Assembly (NCBI RefSeq): GCF_009905375.1
Contig: NC_133648.1
Location: forward strand, 305,366,565-305,430,564
Length of the DNA: 64,000 bases
DNA from: Apium graveolens
Lineage: Eukaryota; Streptophyta; Magnoliopsida; Apiales; Apiaceae
Reading direction: 5' to 3'
Shown: one piece after another, positions 22,350-32,916 of the stretch
Layout of the letters: every line of letters starts with the position of its first letter
How positions within the stretch are numbered: the stretch's first letter is position 1
Notes under the pieces: generated by a model
What the model was told of the DNA's origin: nothing
The model's input: only the letters and a program-made list of their open reading frames with translations
Databases searched by the model: none
Program-made: the position numbers and the translations under genes

Positions 22350-23532
22350 TATTAGGTATGAAGTGCAACACAAAGAGAGGTGAATGTGTTTTCTTAATTT
22401 TCTTAATTTTTATTATCTTTGAAATAAAGTTTAGAGTTTAGGATGTGGAACTTAAACAACTAGATATGAATATGTAGTGATAATTAACTCAAAGTAAAAG
22501 ACACAAGCAATTATCAAAACTCACTTGATTTATATTAAATCAAATTAGTTGTGCTACAAATCCGTGTTCTTGAATAATAAGAACTCGGATACTTCTCTTG
22601 AGAGAATACAAGATTTCTAGATCTATTTATTACCTTTAAACAAAGGACCCGTGACATGTTTTATAAAATAACAAGCACAATTTAAAGGAATTGCACTAAA
22701 ATAGACTAACATATTTTCTAAAGCTAATTTTTCTATTTCTATTTGAAGTACAGCAAATCTGCATATAATCTTCTAGGTCTGTGACCCTCCTTTGTCCGGT
22801 TCATCTTGGCCCTTGATCTTGCACTACAAAGCTGCATTTGTAGACTTTCCATTTCAGTGAGAAAATGGTTTGTTAGCTGATAATATTGAATCTTCAAGTT
22901 GATTGTATTCTCTAAATTTGAGTTCTTATCAAGATATTCATTACGGTGTAGAGATGTTTCATGTTGATATGTAGAATGACTTATCGATATCTCCAGTTTT
23001 CTATATGCAATTTGGCTTGTCGACATCTCCATTTCTCTACAAGCGATTTTGCTTGTCGACATCTCCACTTCTCTACATACAGTTATGACTTGTCGACATC
23101 TCCACTTATCTACATGACGTTCTGACTTATCGATATCTCCGCTTCTCTACATGCATTTTTGACTTGTCGATATCTCCACTTCTCTACAAGTTATTCTGAC
23201 TTCTCGATAGACATCTATATACATCTTGATTTGTGACTTGTAGATATGTGACCTAGAACATTTTTCCAAAAAATAACATTATTCAATTCCAAGCTTCTAC
23301 ACTTTTCTCTGAGACATGATCAGACTTGATCTTCTATTAGAGTTTATTCCTTAGCTTGATGGTTGTTCATAGAAAAATCTCCATATATAATCTCCTTAAT
23401 GCTTTTATAGACTCAAGAAATACAATTGAAAAATATCAAATGAATATAATACAACTAAATCTTATGGTTGTCAAAGTGATATAGTCTTGTTATGTAGAGG
23501 CATGTCTTGCACAACTATATATATATTCAACA
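22350..23532 (-). repeat. E1 5' LTR (boundaries approximate)
   Basis: The inner end (TATTAGG, a decayed TGTTAGG) is fixed by the primer site and gag start. The outer end is placed at TTCAACA (23532) because an inverted-repeat element seems to begin there. No second copy lies in the window, so the length (about 1.18 kb) is an estimate. It includes a tandem array at 22980-23212. Confidence 0.5.
22980..23212. repeat. Tandem repeat, 36-37 bp x about 7, in E1 LTR
   Basis: Copies of CTTGTCGACATCTCCACTTC, or a close variant, start at 22980, 23016, 23052, 23089, 23126, 23163 and 23200. The period is 36, 36, 37, 37, 37, 37. Confidence 0.85.
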
Positions 23533-23535
23533 CTC

Positions 23536-23934
23536 AAAAGAAAACCCCCCTTAAAAAGAGAACGAGAGAACCTTTTTTTAAAATTAATTTAAAATTTTAA
23601 AAATGTGTAAATATTTTTTTTATTTTCATAGTGCTTCCATAAAATTAATTACAAACAACAATTTGTTTTAAATTTTCAAAAAATCATGAAAACGGTTTAG
23701 AATCTACTTTTGCATCTCATAAATTTTAAGAATCTGTTTTTGAATCTCATACATTATAAGAATCTATTTTTGAATCTCATGAATTTTGATTTAAATCTTG
23801 ATTTTAAAATTTATGTAATGACTATTATAATATTAATGAATAAATATTTCTTAAAAATCAGCTAAAAATATTTAAAATCTTGTTTTAGATGAAAGATTCT
23901 CTTGTTCCCTTTTTAAGAGGGTTTCTTTAGAACC
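23536..23934. mobile_element. Inverted-repeat MITE candidate, about 0.4 kb
   Basis: The left arm, AAAGAAAACCCCCCTTAAAA and then AGAGAACGAGAGAACC, is mirrored at the right end (CTCTTGTTCCCTTTTTAAGA, then GGGTTTCTTTAGAACC read on the plus strand). The arms pair over about 40 bp with several mismatches. The centre is AT-rich with no coding frame. I could not identify a target duplication, so the exact ends and superfamily are open. Confidence 0.55.
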
Positions 23935-24440
23935 TTAATCTTTCTCTCTCTCTCTATATATATATATCTTATCTCACTGTAAATATTCTTATAAATAGTT
24001 ACTTGGTGATCAAGGAGCGTGTTCCTAAAATTTAGGAATTTAAGTCCTACTTCAACTTTGACTTTGCTCTTATACTACTGAACCTTAAAACTCATCAACT
24101 ACATGAACCTCGTCTGTTCCCCGCCTCATAGTCTGCTGAATCTCCTGAATCTCTTAGAGATATCGAGTGTCTAGGTTGTATTAATCCAATTAAGTATTGA
24201 ATTATAGTTTGATTAAATCTTTCTAAACCTGAAGTTTTACTAAGTGATTAGAGTTGGTATTTTTTATTTCTAGATGGCGTAGTATAAACCCTTGTTTTTG
24301 TATAATAGTGCGATTTATGAGGATTGTAGTATTGTTATTCTTTTTTAAAAATGGATATTATATTTTATGAAATTGTTAATTCATGGGGGCGTAATGGATG
24401 GCTTCTTTTTGTGCCTTCAAGAGTCAGTTTTTTGCTTTCA
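23935..24440. other. No recognisable feature
   Basis: Unique-looking, moderately AT-rich sequence with a CT and AT microsatellite at 23942-23970. I see no protein motif, LTR end or repeat partner here. Confidence 0.6.
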
Positions 24441-24587
24441 AGAAGTAATATATTCCAATGGATGATCGTTACAGTATACCACAAATTTGTTTCGACTGAT
24501 TAATATGATTTCATATACGCTAATGTTGTTAGTATTTGTGCTTGTGACTAGTGGTGGTTGTTTTGCTTGAATTTCTTCGTTAGTCAT
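24440..24587 (-). pseudogene. E5 truncated copia gag start
   Basis: From an ATG at 24587 the minus strand opens MTNEEIQAKQ and runs about 50 codons to a stop near 24440. Its position just inside a primer site and LTR marks it as the first part of a gag; the rest of the element is absent to the left. Confidence 0.5.
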
Positions 24588-24635
24588 GATCGATTATTTA
24601 ATTGGATCTTAAAACCGTTTGTGTATAAGCAACTT

Positions 24636-24647
24636 GCCCTAATACCA
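24636..24647 (-). other. E5 primer-binding site (decayed)
   Basis: The minus strand reads TGGTATTAGGGC, two mismatches from TGGTATCAGAGC, two bases from the LTR end at 24650. Confidence 0.6.
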
Positions 24648-24649
24648 AT

Positions 24650-25175
24650 TGTTAGGCCTTTAAGCAAACTTTAGAGGGGGTGAATAAAGTTATAACAATA
24701 AATTTGAATTAAAACTGAAGGTATGAAGAACAGTTTATATATTAGTAAATAAAAACTGTTTACAAACTTTCTCAAAGGATGAACAGATATCCTCGAGAGC
24801 TACTAGGTTACATGAATGATAAAACGTTAATCAACACAAATAGTGTAAACCTAATATGTGCTTATATACTGCACGGTTACACAATCAACCTAATTGGTAT
24901 GATATACATGAATAAGGAATCCTAATATGTATCCAACTATTGATTGCTACAAATAAGTAAAATCCTACACCGACATATCTTTTACAAATCATATCGTCTA
25001 AATAAAATGAATCTCTTACTTAAATCCAGTTTTGATAGATGTTGATAGACACATACTAATGATAAACTTTGATCTGTCAAATACTGATATGGTGATAAAC
25101 TCTGATATCTTTCAGTAATCGATTTTGAAGACAAACTTTGATAGTAGATGTTGATATCATCAATTATATCTAACA
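24650..25175 (-). repeat. E5 5' LTR (526 bp), copia-type
   Basis: The ends TGTTAGG and CTAACA match the E2 LTR termini, and the first 60 bases resemble the start of E2 (GGGTGAATAAAG against GGTTGAATACAG). The sequence is otherwise different. Its right part repeats an AAACTTTGATA-like unit (near 25064, 25095 and 25132). The flanking 5-mers CCAAT and ACGAC do not match. Together with the primer site this indicates a truncated element rather than a solo LTR. Confidence 0.7.
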
Positions 25176-25533
25176 ACGACAAGGATGCTACGATGACCGT
25201 TGTACAAGAAGATGATGATGAAGAATAAGTATTGATGACGGAGTCCATAAAGGTATTTTGAAATTAAAGGAGAAAGAATAAATCTATCAAGAATCAAGGA
25301 ATGATCTGGGCTCCGAGGAAGCCTCCCCGGACCCCTTAGGGCACGCCATGTGTTATACAGCCACACTAGATGGCCGCTCCGCAATGCGAAATAGATAAAT
25401 ATAGAAGATTAACAAGGAGGTTGCTCTCATAACTAAAATGGGAAGTGAATAAAACATAAAGATTACACATGTGAAAAGGAGGAGTCCCTAGAGGAGCTCC
25501 ACCCTTCAGGGCGCGCCCTGAGTAGAAAAAGAG
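25176..25533. other. Unassigned interval with GC-rich patches
   Basis: Contains two GC-rich blocks (about 25300-25345 and 25490-25525, the latter with the palindrome CAGGGCGCGCCCTG) in otherwise AT-rich sequence. The blocks resemble in style the GC-rich units of the Athila element E6. I cannot assign it to an element. Confidence 0.4.
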
Positions 25534-26240
25534 GTGATAGGTCCATATTATTGCATATTATTCCTATTTTATGTCTATTTTCATGATTTTATTAATAAAT
25601 AAATTATTTTAATTTGTTTTTTAGAAAAATAAATAAAATCAAATTTTGAGCAGGAAAGGTGAAAAAGGCAAGGAGGTGGTGAATACTTGAAGCTAAAGAA
25701 ATTCAAATTCTTATTGGAGAAGAAAAGGAAATATATATATATATATATCCTAAGCAGAATTTGATATTCCAAGACCCAAGCTCTCATATTTTCTCTATAT
25801 ATATGGGTCTCCCCTCTTGTATTTTACACACCCAACACCCAACAACAAGAACACCAATCTAGAGTTAGAATTTTGTTAGTTATTTATTTTTGCTCATCTT
25901 TTTATCATTTGCAGCTAAATTTATTCCCTATGATGAAGATGAATTTAATTTAATTACTTTGATATCTTATTGTTCCTATTATTTAATTCTCATAATTTTT
26001 CTTGGTGCTTAATTGTTCAATTGACAAAGTGATTTTGATATATTATTGTTACATGATTTATTTTTCATAGCCTCCATGAAGTTTTTATGGGTGATTATTA
26101 GATAATAAGTTTCATAGTATATGTTTCTCTCATTAATTGATATACGTTATTTTTGTGAAGAAAAGATAATGATTTTAGGGCGACTTGATATTAATTGTGA
26201 TTGATTACAGATTCAGAATTCCTAACGCGTTTTTGATCTC
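25534..26240 (+). repeat. Candidate gypsy LTR, not matching the E6 3' LTR
   Basis: Begins TGATAGGTCC and ends near CCTAACG. It has the layout of an LTR: a TATA-like CTATATATATGGG at 25795, followed by a CACCCAACACCCAAC leader and AT-rich sequence. It lies where a 5' LTR of E6 would be expected, yet I see no similarity to the E6 3' LTR at 32917. Either it belongs to another element or the call is wrong. Confidence 0.35.
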
Positions 26241-26323
26241 GCAAGGGAATACTGGATAAAGTAGATGAAGTAGTTGAAGAAGTTTTTGTTAAGGAGAAAG
26301 TTGAAGAAGAAGCTCTTATCGAA

Positions 26324-27060
26324 ATGGGAAAACCAGTTACAAATCTGAAGTATTTGATGGACTATTCTAAGCCGAAGATCAATGATATTCAGTCTAGCAT
26401 TATCTGTCCAACCATCACGGCTAACACCTTTGAAATCAAGTCGAGCACGATTCAGATGATACAGAATTCAGTTCAGTTGATTTCATCGAGATCTGTGACA
26501 CTTTCAAGTTCAATAGAGTTACTGAAAATGCTATAAAGTTAAGGTTTTTCCCATTCTCTCTGAGGGATAAGGCTAAGTGTTGGTTGCAAGCTCTACCACC
26601 AGGCTCTATTACTACTTGGGAAGATCTGGCTCAGAAATTTCTCACTAAATTCTTCCCTATGGCGAAGATTGCTGCAATCAGGAATGCTCTTACTCAATTT
26701 GTGCAGCAATCTGGAGAATCTTTGTGTGAAGCTTGGGATCGCTACAAGGAGATGCTTAGGAAATGTCCTCATCATGGGATTCCTGACTGGATGATCATTA
26801 ACTGCTTTTATAATGGGTTGGGTGCAACTTCCAGACCCATGCTTGATGCAGCATCAGGTGAAGATGATGAAGGTGATGAACAGTTGCAGTTTTTGAATGC
26901 TTCTCCTTGGAAGCAAAGGCTGGATATGCCTTTTGAATCTCTTGGACTGAAAAAGCTGAAGAAGTCTCCAAAGCGCCTCAAGCCATCTATTGAGGAAGCT
27001 CCTACACTCGAGCTTAAACCATTTCCTGAATACTTAAGGTATGTTTTTTAGGTGATGCAT
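26324..27060 (+). pseudogene. E6 gag, with the protease region deleted
   Basis: The first frame (26324-26536) carries FEIKSSTIQMIQNSVQ. A short deletion and frameshift follow, and the frame resumes with DTFKFNRVTENAIKLRFFPF and SLRDKAKCWLQALPPGSITT, the gag capsid domain, to about 26872. It then jumps to an acidic GEDDEGDEQLQFLNASPW segment and PSIEEAPTLELKPFPEYLRY. In Athila polyproteins those last blocks lie just upstream of RT, after the protease. The usual gag tail, zinc knuckle and aspartic protease are therefore missing, a deletion I place at about 26870. Confidence 0.8.
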
Positions 27061-28170
27061 CTACTTTGCCTGTTATTATTGCATCTGATCTTTCAGGAAG
27101 TGGTGAGGAAAAGCTCTTGAGAATTCTGAGAGAGTTCAAGTCGGCAATTGGTTGGACTATAGCATATATTAAGGGAAATAACCCTTCTTATTGTATGCAT
27201 AAAATTCTTCTAGAGGAAGGAAGTAAGCCGACTGTTGAGCAACAGAGAAGGCTGAATCCGATCATGAAAGAGGTTGTAAAGAAGGAAATTCTCAAGTGGC
27301 TAGATGCAGGGATCATCTATCCTAATTCTAATAGTTCTTGGGTGAGTCTAGTTCAGTGTGTGTCGAAGAAAGGAGGTATAACAGTTGTTTCTAATAAAAA
27401 GAATGAGCTCATTCCTACTCGAACAGTCACGGGATTGAGAGTTTGCATGGATTATAGGAAGCTGAACAAAACCACAAGGAAGGATCACTTCCCTCTTCCG
27501 TTTATTGATCAGATGCTTGACAGGTTGGCTGGGCATGAATATTATTGTCTTCTAGATGGCTATTCGTGTTATAATCAGATTTGCATTGCTCCAAAAGATC
27601 AGGAAAAAACTACCTTCACTTGTCTATTTGGTACTTTCGCCTTCAAAAGAGTTTCCCTTGGGTTGTGTGGTGCACCTACCATATTTTAGAGATGCATGAT
27701 GGCTTTCTTCTCTGACATGATTGGTCAGAACGTGGAGGTGTTCATGGATGATTTTTCTGTGTTCGGGGATTCTTTCGACGAGTGTTTGCAAAATCCTGGC
27801 ACAATTCTTAAAAGGTATGTTGAGACCAATCTGGTTCTCAACTAGGAGAAATGTCACTTTATGGTGCAAAAGGGCATCATTCTTGGGCACAAGGTCTCTA
27901 GTAAAGGTCTTTAGGTGGACAAAGCCAAGGTCGGGGTAATTAAAAACCTTCCTCCACCAATTTCAGTTAAGGAAGTCCGCAGCTTTTTTGGTCATGTGGG
28001 TTTCTATCGGCGGTTCATCAAGGACTTCTCTAAAATCTCTAAACCCTTATGCAATCTTCTAAAGAAAGATGTCCCCTTGAAGTTTGATGACGAGTGCCTA
28101 GCTGCTTTTGAGAGTTTAAAGAAGAGTTTGATTATGGCACCTGTCGTAACTACACCTAATTAGGATGAGC
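27061..28170 (+). pseudogene. E6 reverse transcriptase
   Basis: A single reading frame with blocks GWTIAYIKGNNPSYCMHKIL, RVCMDYRKLNKTTRKDHFPL, FLD-equivalent LLDGYSCYNQI and the catalytic VFMDDFSVFGDSFDE at about 27738. FMDD is the normal Athila form, so the active site is intact. The thumb and connection contain NLPPPISVKEVRSFFGHVGF. Three in-frame TAG codons (27687, 27843, 27912) and one more at 28161 interrupt it. Apart from these the frame is continuous. Confidence 0.88.
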
Positions 28171-28700
28171 CATTTGAAATGATATGTGATGCAAGTGACT
28201 ATGCAGTTGGAGCAGTTCTTGGGAAAAGGAAGAAAAATATATTTCATGTGGTCTACTATGCTAGTAAGACCCTCAATGGTGCTCAACTGAACTATACAAT
28301 TACTGAAAAAGAACTATTGGCCATTCTCTACGGTTTTGAGAAGTTTCGATCTTATTTACTTGGGACGAAGGTGACAGTTTTCACTAATCACGCTGCGATT
28401 CGATATCTCGTCTCGAAGAAGGACTCAAAGCCTAGACTGATTCGATGGGTTCTTTTACTTCAGGAATTTGAGTTGGAGATCATGGATAGAAAGGGTACTG
28501 AGAATCAAGTTGATGATCATCTCTCTCGTTTAGAAGATCCAAGTGCGACTTCACAGGATAAGACATTGATAAATGAGTCTTTTCCCGATGAACAGCTGTT
28601 TGGGGTGCAAGAGGAAGAACCGTGGTTCGCAGACATTGTAAACTACCTTGTGAGCAATATTATACCTTCAGACTTGTCTTCTGCTTAAAAGAAGAAGTTC
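28171..28700 (+). pseudogene. E6 RNase H
   Basis: Same frame as RT. Visible are [20 protein letters not shown] (first Asp), a [18 protein letters not shown] block (catalytic Glu) and [16 protein letters not shown], in which the usual T-D-H is T-N-H. The third catalytic Asp is therefore replaced by Asn. The domain ends with [13 protein letters not shown]; an in-frame TAA lies at 28686. Confidence 0.85.
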
Positions 28701-29940
28701 CTTCACGAGGTGAAGTGGTACATGTGGGATGAGCCATTTGTTTCACAAGGAGCTGACCAAATCATCAAGAGATGTATTCCGTACAGCGAAACAGGGGGAA
28801 TCTTGCGAGACCGTCATTCGACTGTTTATGGAGGCCACTATGGTGGAGAAAAGACAGCAACACATATCCTTCAAGCAGGATTCTTCTGGCCTATATTGTT
28901 TAAGGATGCGCATCAGTTCATTTTAAAGTTTGATCGATACCAGTGTATTTGTAATATGTCTAAGAGGGATGAAATGCCTCTTAATGTGCTTCTCGAGGTT
29001 GAGGTCTTCGATGTTTGGGGGATTGACTTCATGGGGCCATTTGTCTTATCCTGCAATAATCAGTATATCTTGTTGGCGGTTGATTATGTCTCGAAATGGG
29101 TGGAAGTCAAGGCTTTGCCGATGAATAATGCGAAGGTAGTGCTTAATTTTCTCCACAGGCATATATTCATAAGATTTGGGACTCCAAGAGTCATAATCAG
29201 TGGCGAGGGTCGCATTTTTGCAATCGCAAGTTCATGCTATGATGCAGAGATATAATGTAAATCATTGCATTGCTACAACCTACTATCCTCAGACTAATGG
29301 TCAAGCTGAGGTATCTAACAGAGAGATCAAGAAAATTCTAGAGAAAGTTGTATGTCCATCAAGGAAGGATTAGTCTTTGAAGCTGGATGAAGCTGTTTGG
29401 GCGTATCAGACAGCGTACAAGACTCCACTAGGCATGTCACCGTTTCAATTAGTTTATGGTAAAGGATGTCATTTGCCTGTGGAGCTAGAGTACAAAGCAT
29501 ATTGGGCTTTGAAGATATTGAATCTTGATATGGATAAAGCTGGTAAGAAAAGAATGCTTCAATTGAATGAACTCGATGAGTTTCGACTTCAAGCGTATGA
29601 GAACAACAAAATGTACAAGCAGAAAGTCAAGAGGTGGCACGATAGGGGTCTAGTTCTCAAATCATTTATATCGGGGCAATAAGTTCTTCTGTTCAACTCC
29701 CGTCTCCATCTTTTTCCTGGAAAGTTGAAGTCAAGTTGGTCAGGGTCGTTTGTTGTCAAAACTGTGTTTTCACATGGAGCGGCGGAGATTTTTTAGAATG
29801 ATTTGGGCCAAGCATTCAAGGTAAATGGACAGTTTTTGAAGCAAAACTATGGAGATACAGCAAACCGCAAGGTGGTTAGTGCTGTTTTATTATCCACTTG
29901 ATCTCGGGATTCTACGTCAAGCTAGCAACGTAAACCAAGA
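28701..29940 (+). pseudogene. E6 integrase and pol C-terminus
   Basis: The zinc module is HSTVYGGHYGGEKTATHI with a Cys pair in CICNMSKRD (near 28945). Core: the first catalytic Asp in WGIDFMGPF is present. The second is lost, because the usual S-D-G-G is SGEGRIF near 29205. After a frameshift near 29240, YYPQTNGQAEVSNREIKK keeps the Glu. The conserved block AVWAYQTAYKTPLGMSPFQL and the C-terminal HDRGLVLKSF follow, with stops at 29371 and 29680. The strand-transfer triad is incomplete. Confidence 0.85.
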
Positions 29941-30059
29941 ACTTCCTGGGAGGCAACCCAAGCTTGTTGTGCATTAGTAGGAGTTTGAAGAAAGAAAAAT
30001 CAAGAAGAAAACACAAAAAAAATCAGAAAAGCAGAAAAAATAGGACAGTTTTGGAAGAA

Positions 30060-30215
30060 GCATGGCGCGCCTATGCTGCCAGGGAGGGCGACCGCGCTGA
30101 AAGTCCAGAGAGTGAGCGCGCCCGGGCTGGTATGCAGGGTGGCCGCGCTGGTTTAACAGTAGTACGGCGTGCCCGCGCTGCCAGGCGGGGCGGCCGCGCT
30201 AGGTCCTTGTACCCG
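30060..30215. repeat. GC-rich repeat in E6 pol-ORF2 spacer
   Basis: A strongly GC-rich island of about 150 bp with at least five imperfect units near GCGCGCCCGCGCTG, spaced about 25 bp apart. It stands out from AT-rich surroundings. Related units recur in the 3' LTR at 33160-33260. Confidence 0.75.
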
Positions 30216-30480
30216 AAAAAAATAAATTAAAATAGCAGAAAATACACACAAACACAAAATCACCCTGATTTTGGTCTTCCACTACCCTAATTCTACTCCA
30301 AATCAATTTCTAAACCTACCCATTACCCCCACTAACCCACAATCACAAACCACTTCTAATTCTAAACCTTAATCTCTATATATATACATAGAATTCCATA
30401 CACCCATCTTTACCACATTCATAATTCTCAAACACATAATTCTATCTATACACTATATTATTCTCTCTTATTTGAATTCA
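30216..30480 (+). other. Leader upstream of E6 second ORF
   Basis: AT-rich, C-rich and purine-poor sequence (CTACCCTAATTCTACTCC and similar) with a TATA-like TCTATATATATACATA at about 30374. It could contain a promoter or splice acceptor for the downstream ORF; this is inference from position only. Confidence 0.35.
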
Positions 30481-31701
30481 ATGGCACCAAAGAGGCAACG
30501 AACTCAATTTATCGGCAGTACCACCGATTCTTCGAGTGCTGGAGGTGTGAGGCCTAAGTTTGCTACTATGGAGACTGAAGCGGAGTATGAGAGGCTGTTG
30601 ACAAAGTTGATAGTAAAGGAGAGGGGTTTTCTGCCATCGGGTAAGGATGGTAAGCTTTTAGAGATGATTCTGGAGATGAGTTGGATATCTTTTTGTGAGG
30701 CACCCGTTGATAATACCATGAGTTTTGTTCGTGAGTTCTATATGAACGCGAAGGCAGATAAGAATGGGTACTCGGTGGTTCGGGGTTTGACTGTGGACTA
30801 TACTGTGGAGGCTATTCATCGGGTGATTAACCAGTCCGAGAGACAGCCGGGTCAGGATGATTGGGTGATGAAGACCGGGGAGGATTTTAACTTGGACTTG
30901 ATTATTGCTACGTTGTGTGTTCCAAAGACTCACTGGAAGTTCTAGAGGGGCACAAATGAGTATGCCACTTTCCCTGCCTCGTGCATGAACAAGTTTGCAC
31001 GTCCATGGAATTCTTTTATTTGTGCAACCATCATACCATCTTCTCACGTGCATGATATTACTATGGATCGTGCACGGTTATTGTGGGGGATTCTACAGGG
31101 AGATTATGTGGATCTCGGGTTGGTGATTTATCAGGGTATTCTGAGGTTTTTACGTGGGAGCACTACGGGTTCTATTTCCTATGCGTCGATTGTGACGAAG
31201 CTTTGTGTGGCAGTTGGAGTTCATTGGCCCGCACACGAGCAACTTCAGTTGCCGAGCGCTCCCATCGACAATTCCATGCTTTTGAGTATGCAGGAGTGGT
31301 ACGGTGGGAAGCCGGATGAAAAGGGGCTTGGTTACACATATGATCACTTGCCAGGTGGACGCCCAGCTGATCAGACATATGCTGGTGGTTCGACTCAGAC
31401 GAGCAGGGCAGCATGGAGATATCATTTGGGTGAGACCGGTCCTTCACAGCCGTAGCGGCAGTAGCAGGAAGCAGAGGACAATGTTGGTTTGGGTTCAGCG
31501 CAGTATAGGCACTTGGCAAGGCGGATGGATGCGATGCATAACATCCATAGTAGGTTTGCACATGATCTCACTCAGGCGTTGGGGATAGCATTTAGAGCCA
31601 CGGGAGTTGATATCAAGTGGCCAGTATTTGGTGAGGATTCTGTGTACCCGCCTCCTGACACTCCACCTGCGGAGGGTGATGACCATCCTGATTCCGAGTA
31701 G
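30481..31701 (+). pseudogene. E6 Athila-type second ORF (putative plant transposon protein domain)
   Basis: One frame of 407 codons from ATGGCACCA at 30481, interrupted by TAG at 30943 and by two TAGs at 31453 and 31459. It starts MAPKRQRTQFIGSTTDSSSA, includes VREFYMNAK and a YTVEAIHRVIN stretch, and then FARPWNSFICATIIPSSHVH and ARLLWGILQG. The C-terminus is Pro/Asp-rich. These blocks match the domain found in the downstream ORF of Athila elements and many related plant repeats, often annotated as a putative plant transposon protein. It is sometimes called envelope-like, but I see no signal peptide or clear transmembrane helix. Its role is unknown. Confidence 0.8.
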
Positions 31702-32906
31702 GTATGCCTGATTCCTTACTATTACCTTCACTGAGGATAGTGAAAATTTTAAGTTTAGGGGTGGTAGTTAAGGAATATATTTGTGTAAGTCCATATAGTT
31801 TGCATATTCATGTTAGTTTAATTCATATAGTTTGCATATTTGTCATGTAGTTTTTCAGTTTTTTTTTATTTTTGTTTATTTGTTATCATGTTAGTATGTT
31901 GCATGTAGTTGCATTTGCATTATAGTATAATCCCTTAAGTTTGCTTTTCCGATTGATTTGTGATATTGATGCTAGTGTAGTGATGTCGTATAGAGGGATG
32001 TTAAGTCCTAACGAATTGATTTGCATGCTAGAACAAGAAAAAAAATCATTAAGTCTTATAGGTTGCTTGCGTGCTAGATCATGATCATGTCTCGTTTGTT
32101 TGTTGAGGTTAATTGTTTATATTTAGAATTTAGGATATTCTCTTAATGATAAAATAACATGGATTTTTAAAATTGGAGAAAAATATTGGATTTCATTGCT
32201 AGTTGTTGTGGCTAGGTGTTAAATGGCTAGTAGCCTGCTCATATTTATATGAGTAGACTAGGGTTGAGCGAGATGGGGCGAAACGCACTCGTTCAGAAAT
32301 TGTTGAAAAAAAAAGAAAACAAAATATAAAAGACAAAATATATATATATATATATTGATGCATAATTGATCATGAGTGGGCTCTTTAATACTCGATTTAT
32401 TAAGTTCTTAGGGGACTTTGTGCCTAGTGACCTAAGGCTTTTATAGTCCGGGATCCGCTAACCTAACGCTCGCTACATGGGTATTATTGTATAAGTCTTT
32501 TGTGGACCTCACTCATTGCACGATCAAATAAACATGTTTGTGTTTGTTTATGTGTTATCAATAAAAGCATGAATCCTTGTATAACTCCAATAAAATTGAA
32601 GTGTTATTGGTCATTTTGAGTTTAGTGTATATTCTTTTTATAACCTTGTGATTTCCTTGATGACTACTGAGTTATGGTTATTGATCTAGTTACGATAGTA
32701 TATATGTTAAGCAATTGCGCACACACACGTTTCTGGTTTGTGGGATTTGATTGATCTTTGTGCATCTAATTGAATTTTTTGAGATGTTGCTCATTGGTTG
32801 GTTTAGTTATTCTGAGGGGATCGTTGCATTCATGTAGTTGCATTCATGCATTTTTATTTCTTGTTCTTTGAGTCTGTTTATGCTTGAGGAAAAACATCGA
32901 TTCAAG
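31702..32906 (+). other. E6 3' untranslated region
   Basis: A non-coding stretch of about 1.2 kb between the second ORF and the purine tract. It holds a TA microsatellite (about 32338-32355) and short T-rich runs. A long non-coding 3' region is common in Athila elements. Confidence 0.6.
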
Positions 32907-32916
32907 TTTGGGGGTG
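32907..32916 (+). other. E6 polypurine tract
   Basis: TTTGGGGGTG directly before the LTR start TGTTAAGTGG, the usual Athila arrangement. Confidence 0.75.

Noticed and set aside
24650..25175. Solo LTR interpretation of E5
   Set aside because: A primer site and gag start follow on the inner side and the flanking 5-mers do not match.
26241..26324. Search for an E6 primer-binding site
   Set aside because: No TGGTATCAGAGC or TGGCGCC-type site is present; the 5' end of E6 seems to be lost.
30658..31731. Several open frames on both strands over the Athila second ORF
   Set aside because: Only the frame from 30481 is continuous with the known domain; the others are shadows produced by its GC-richer codons.
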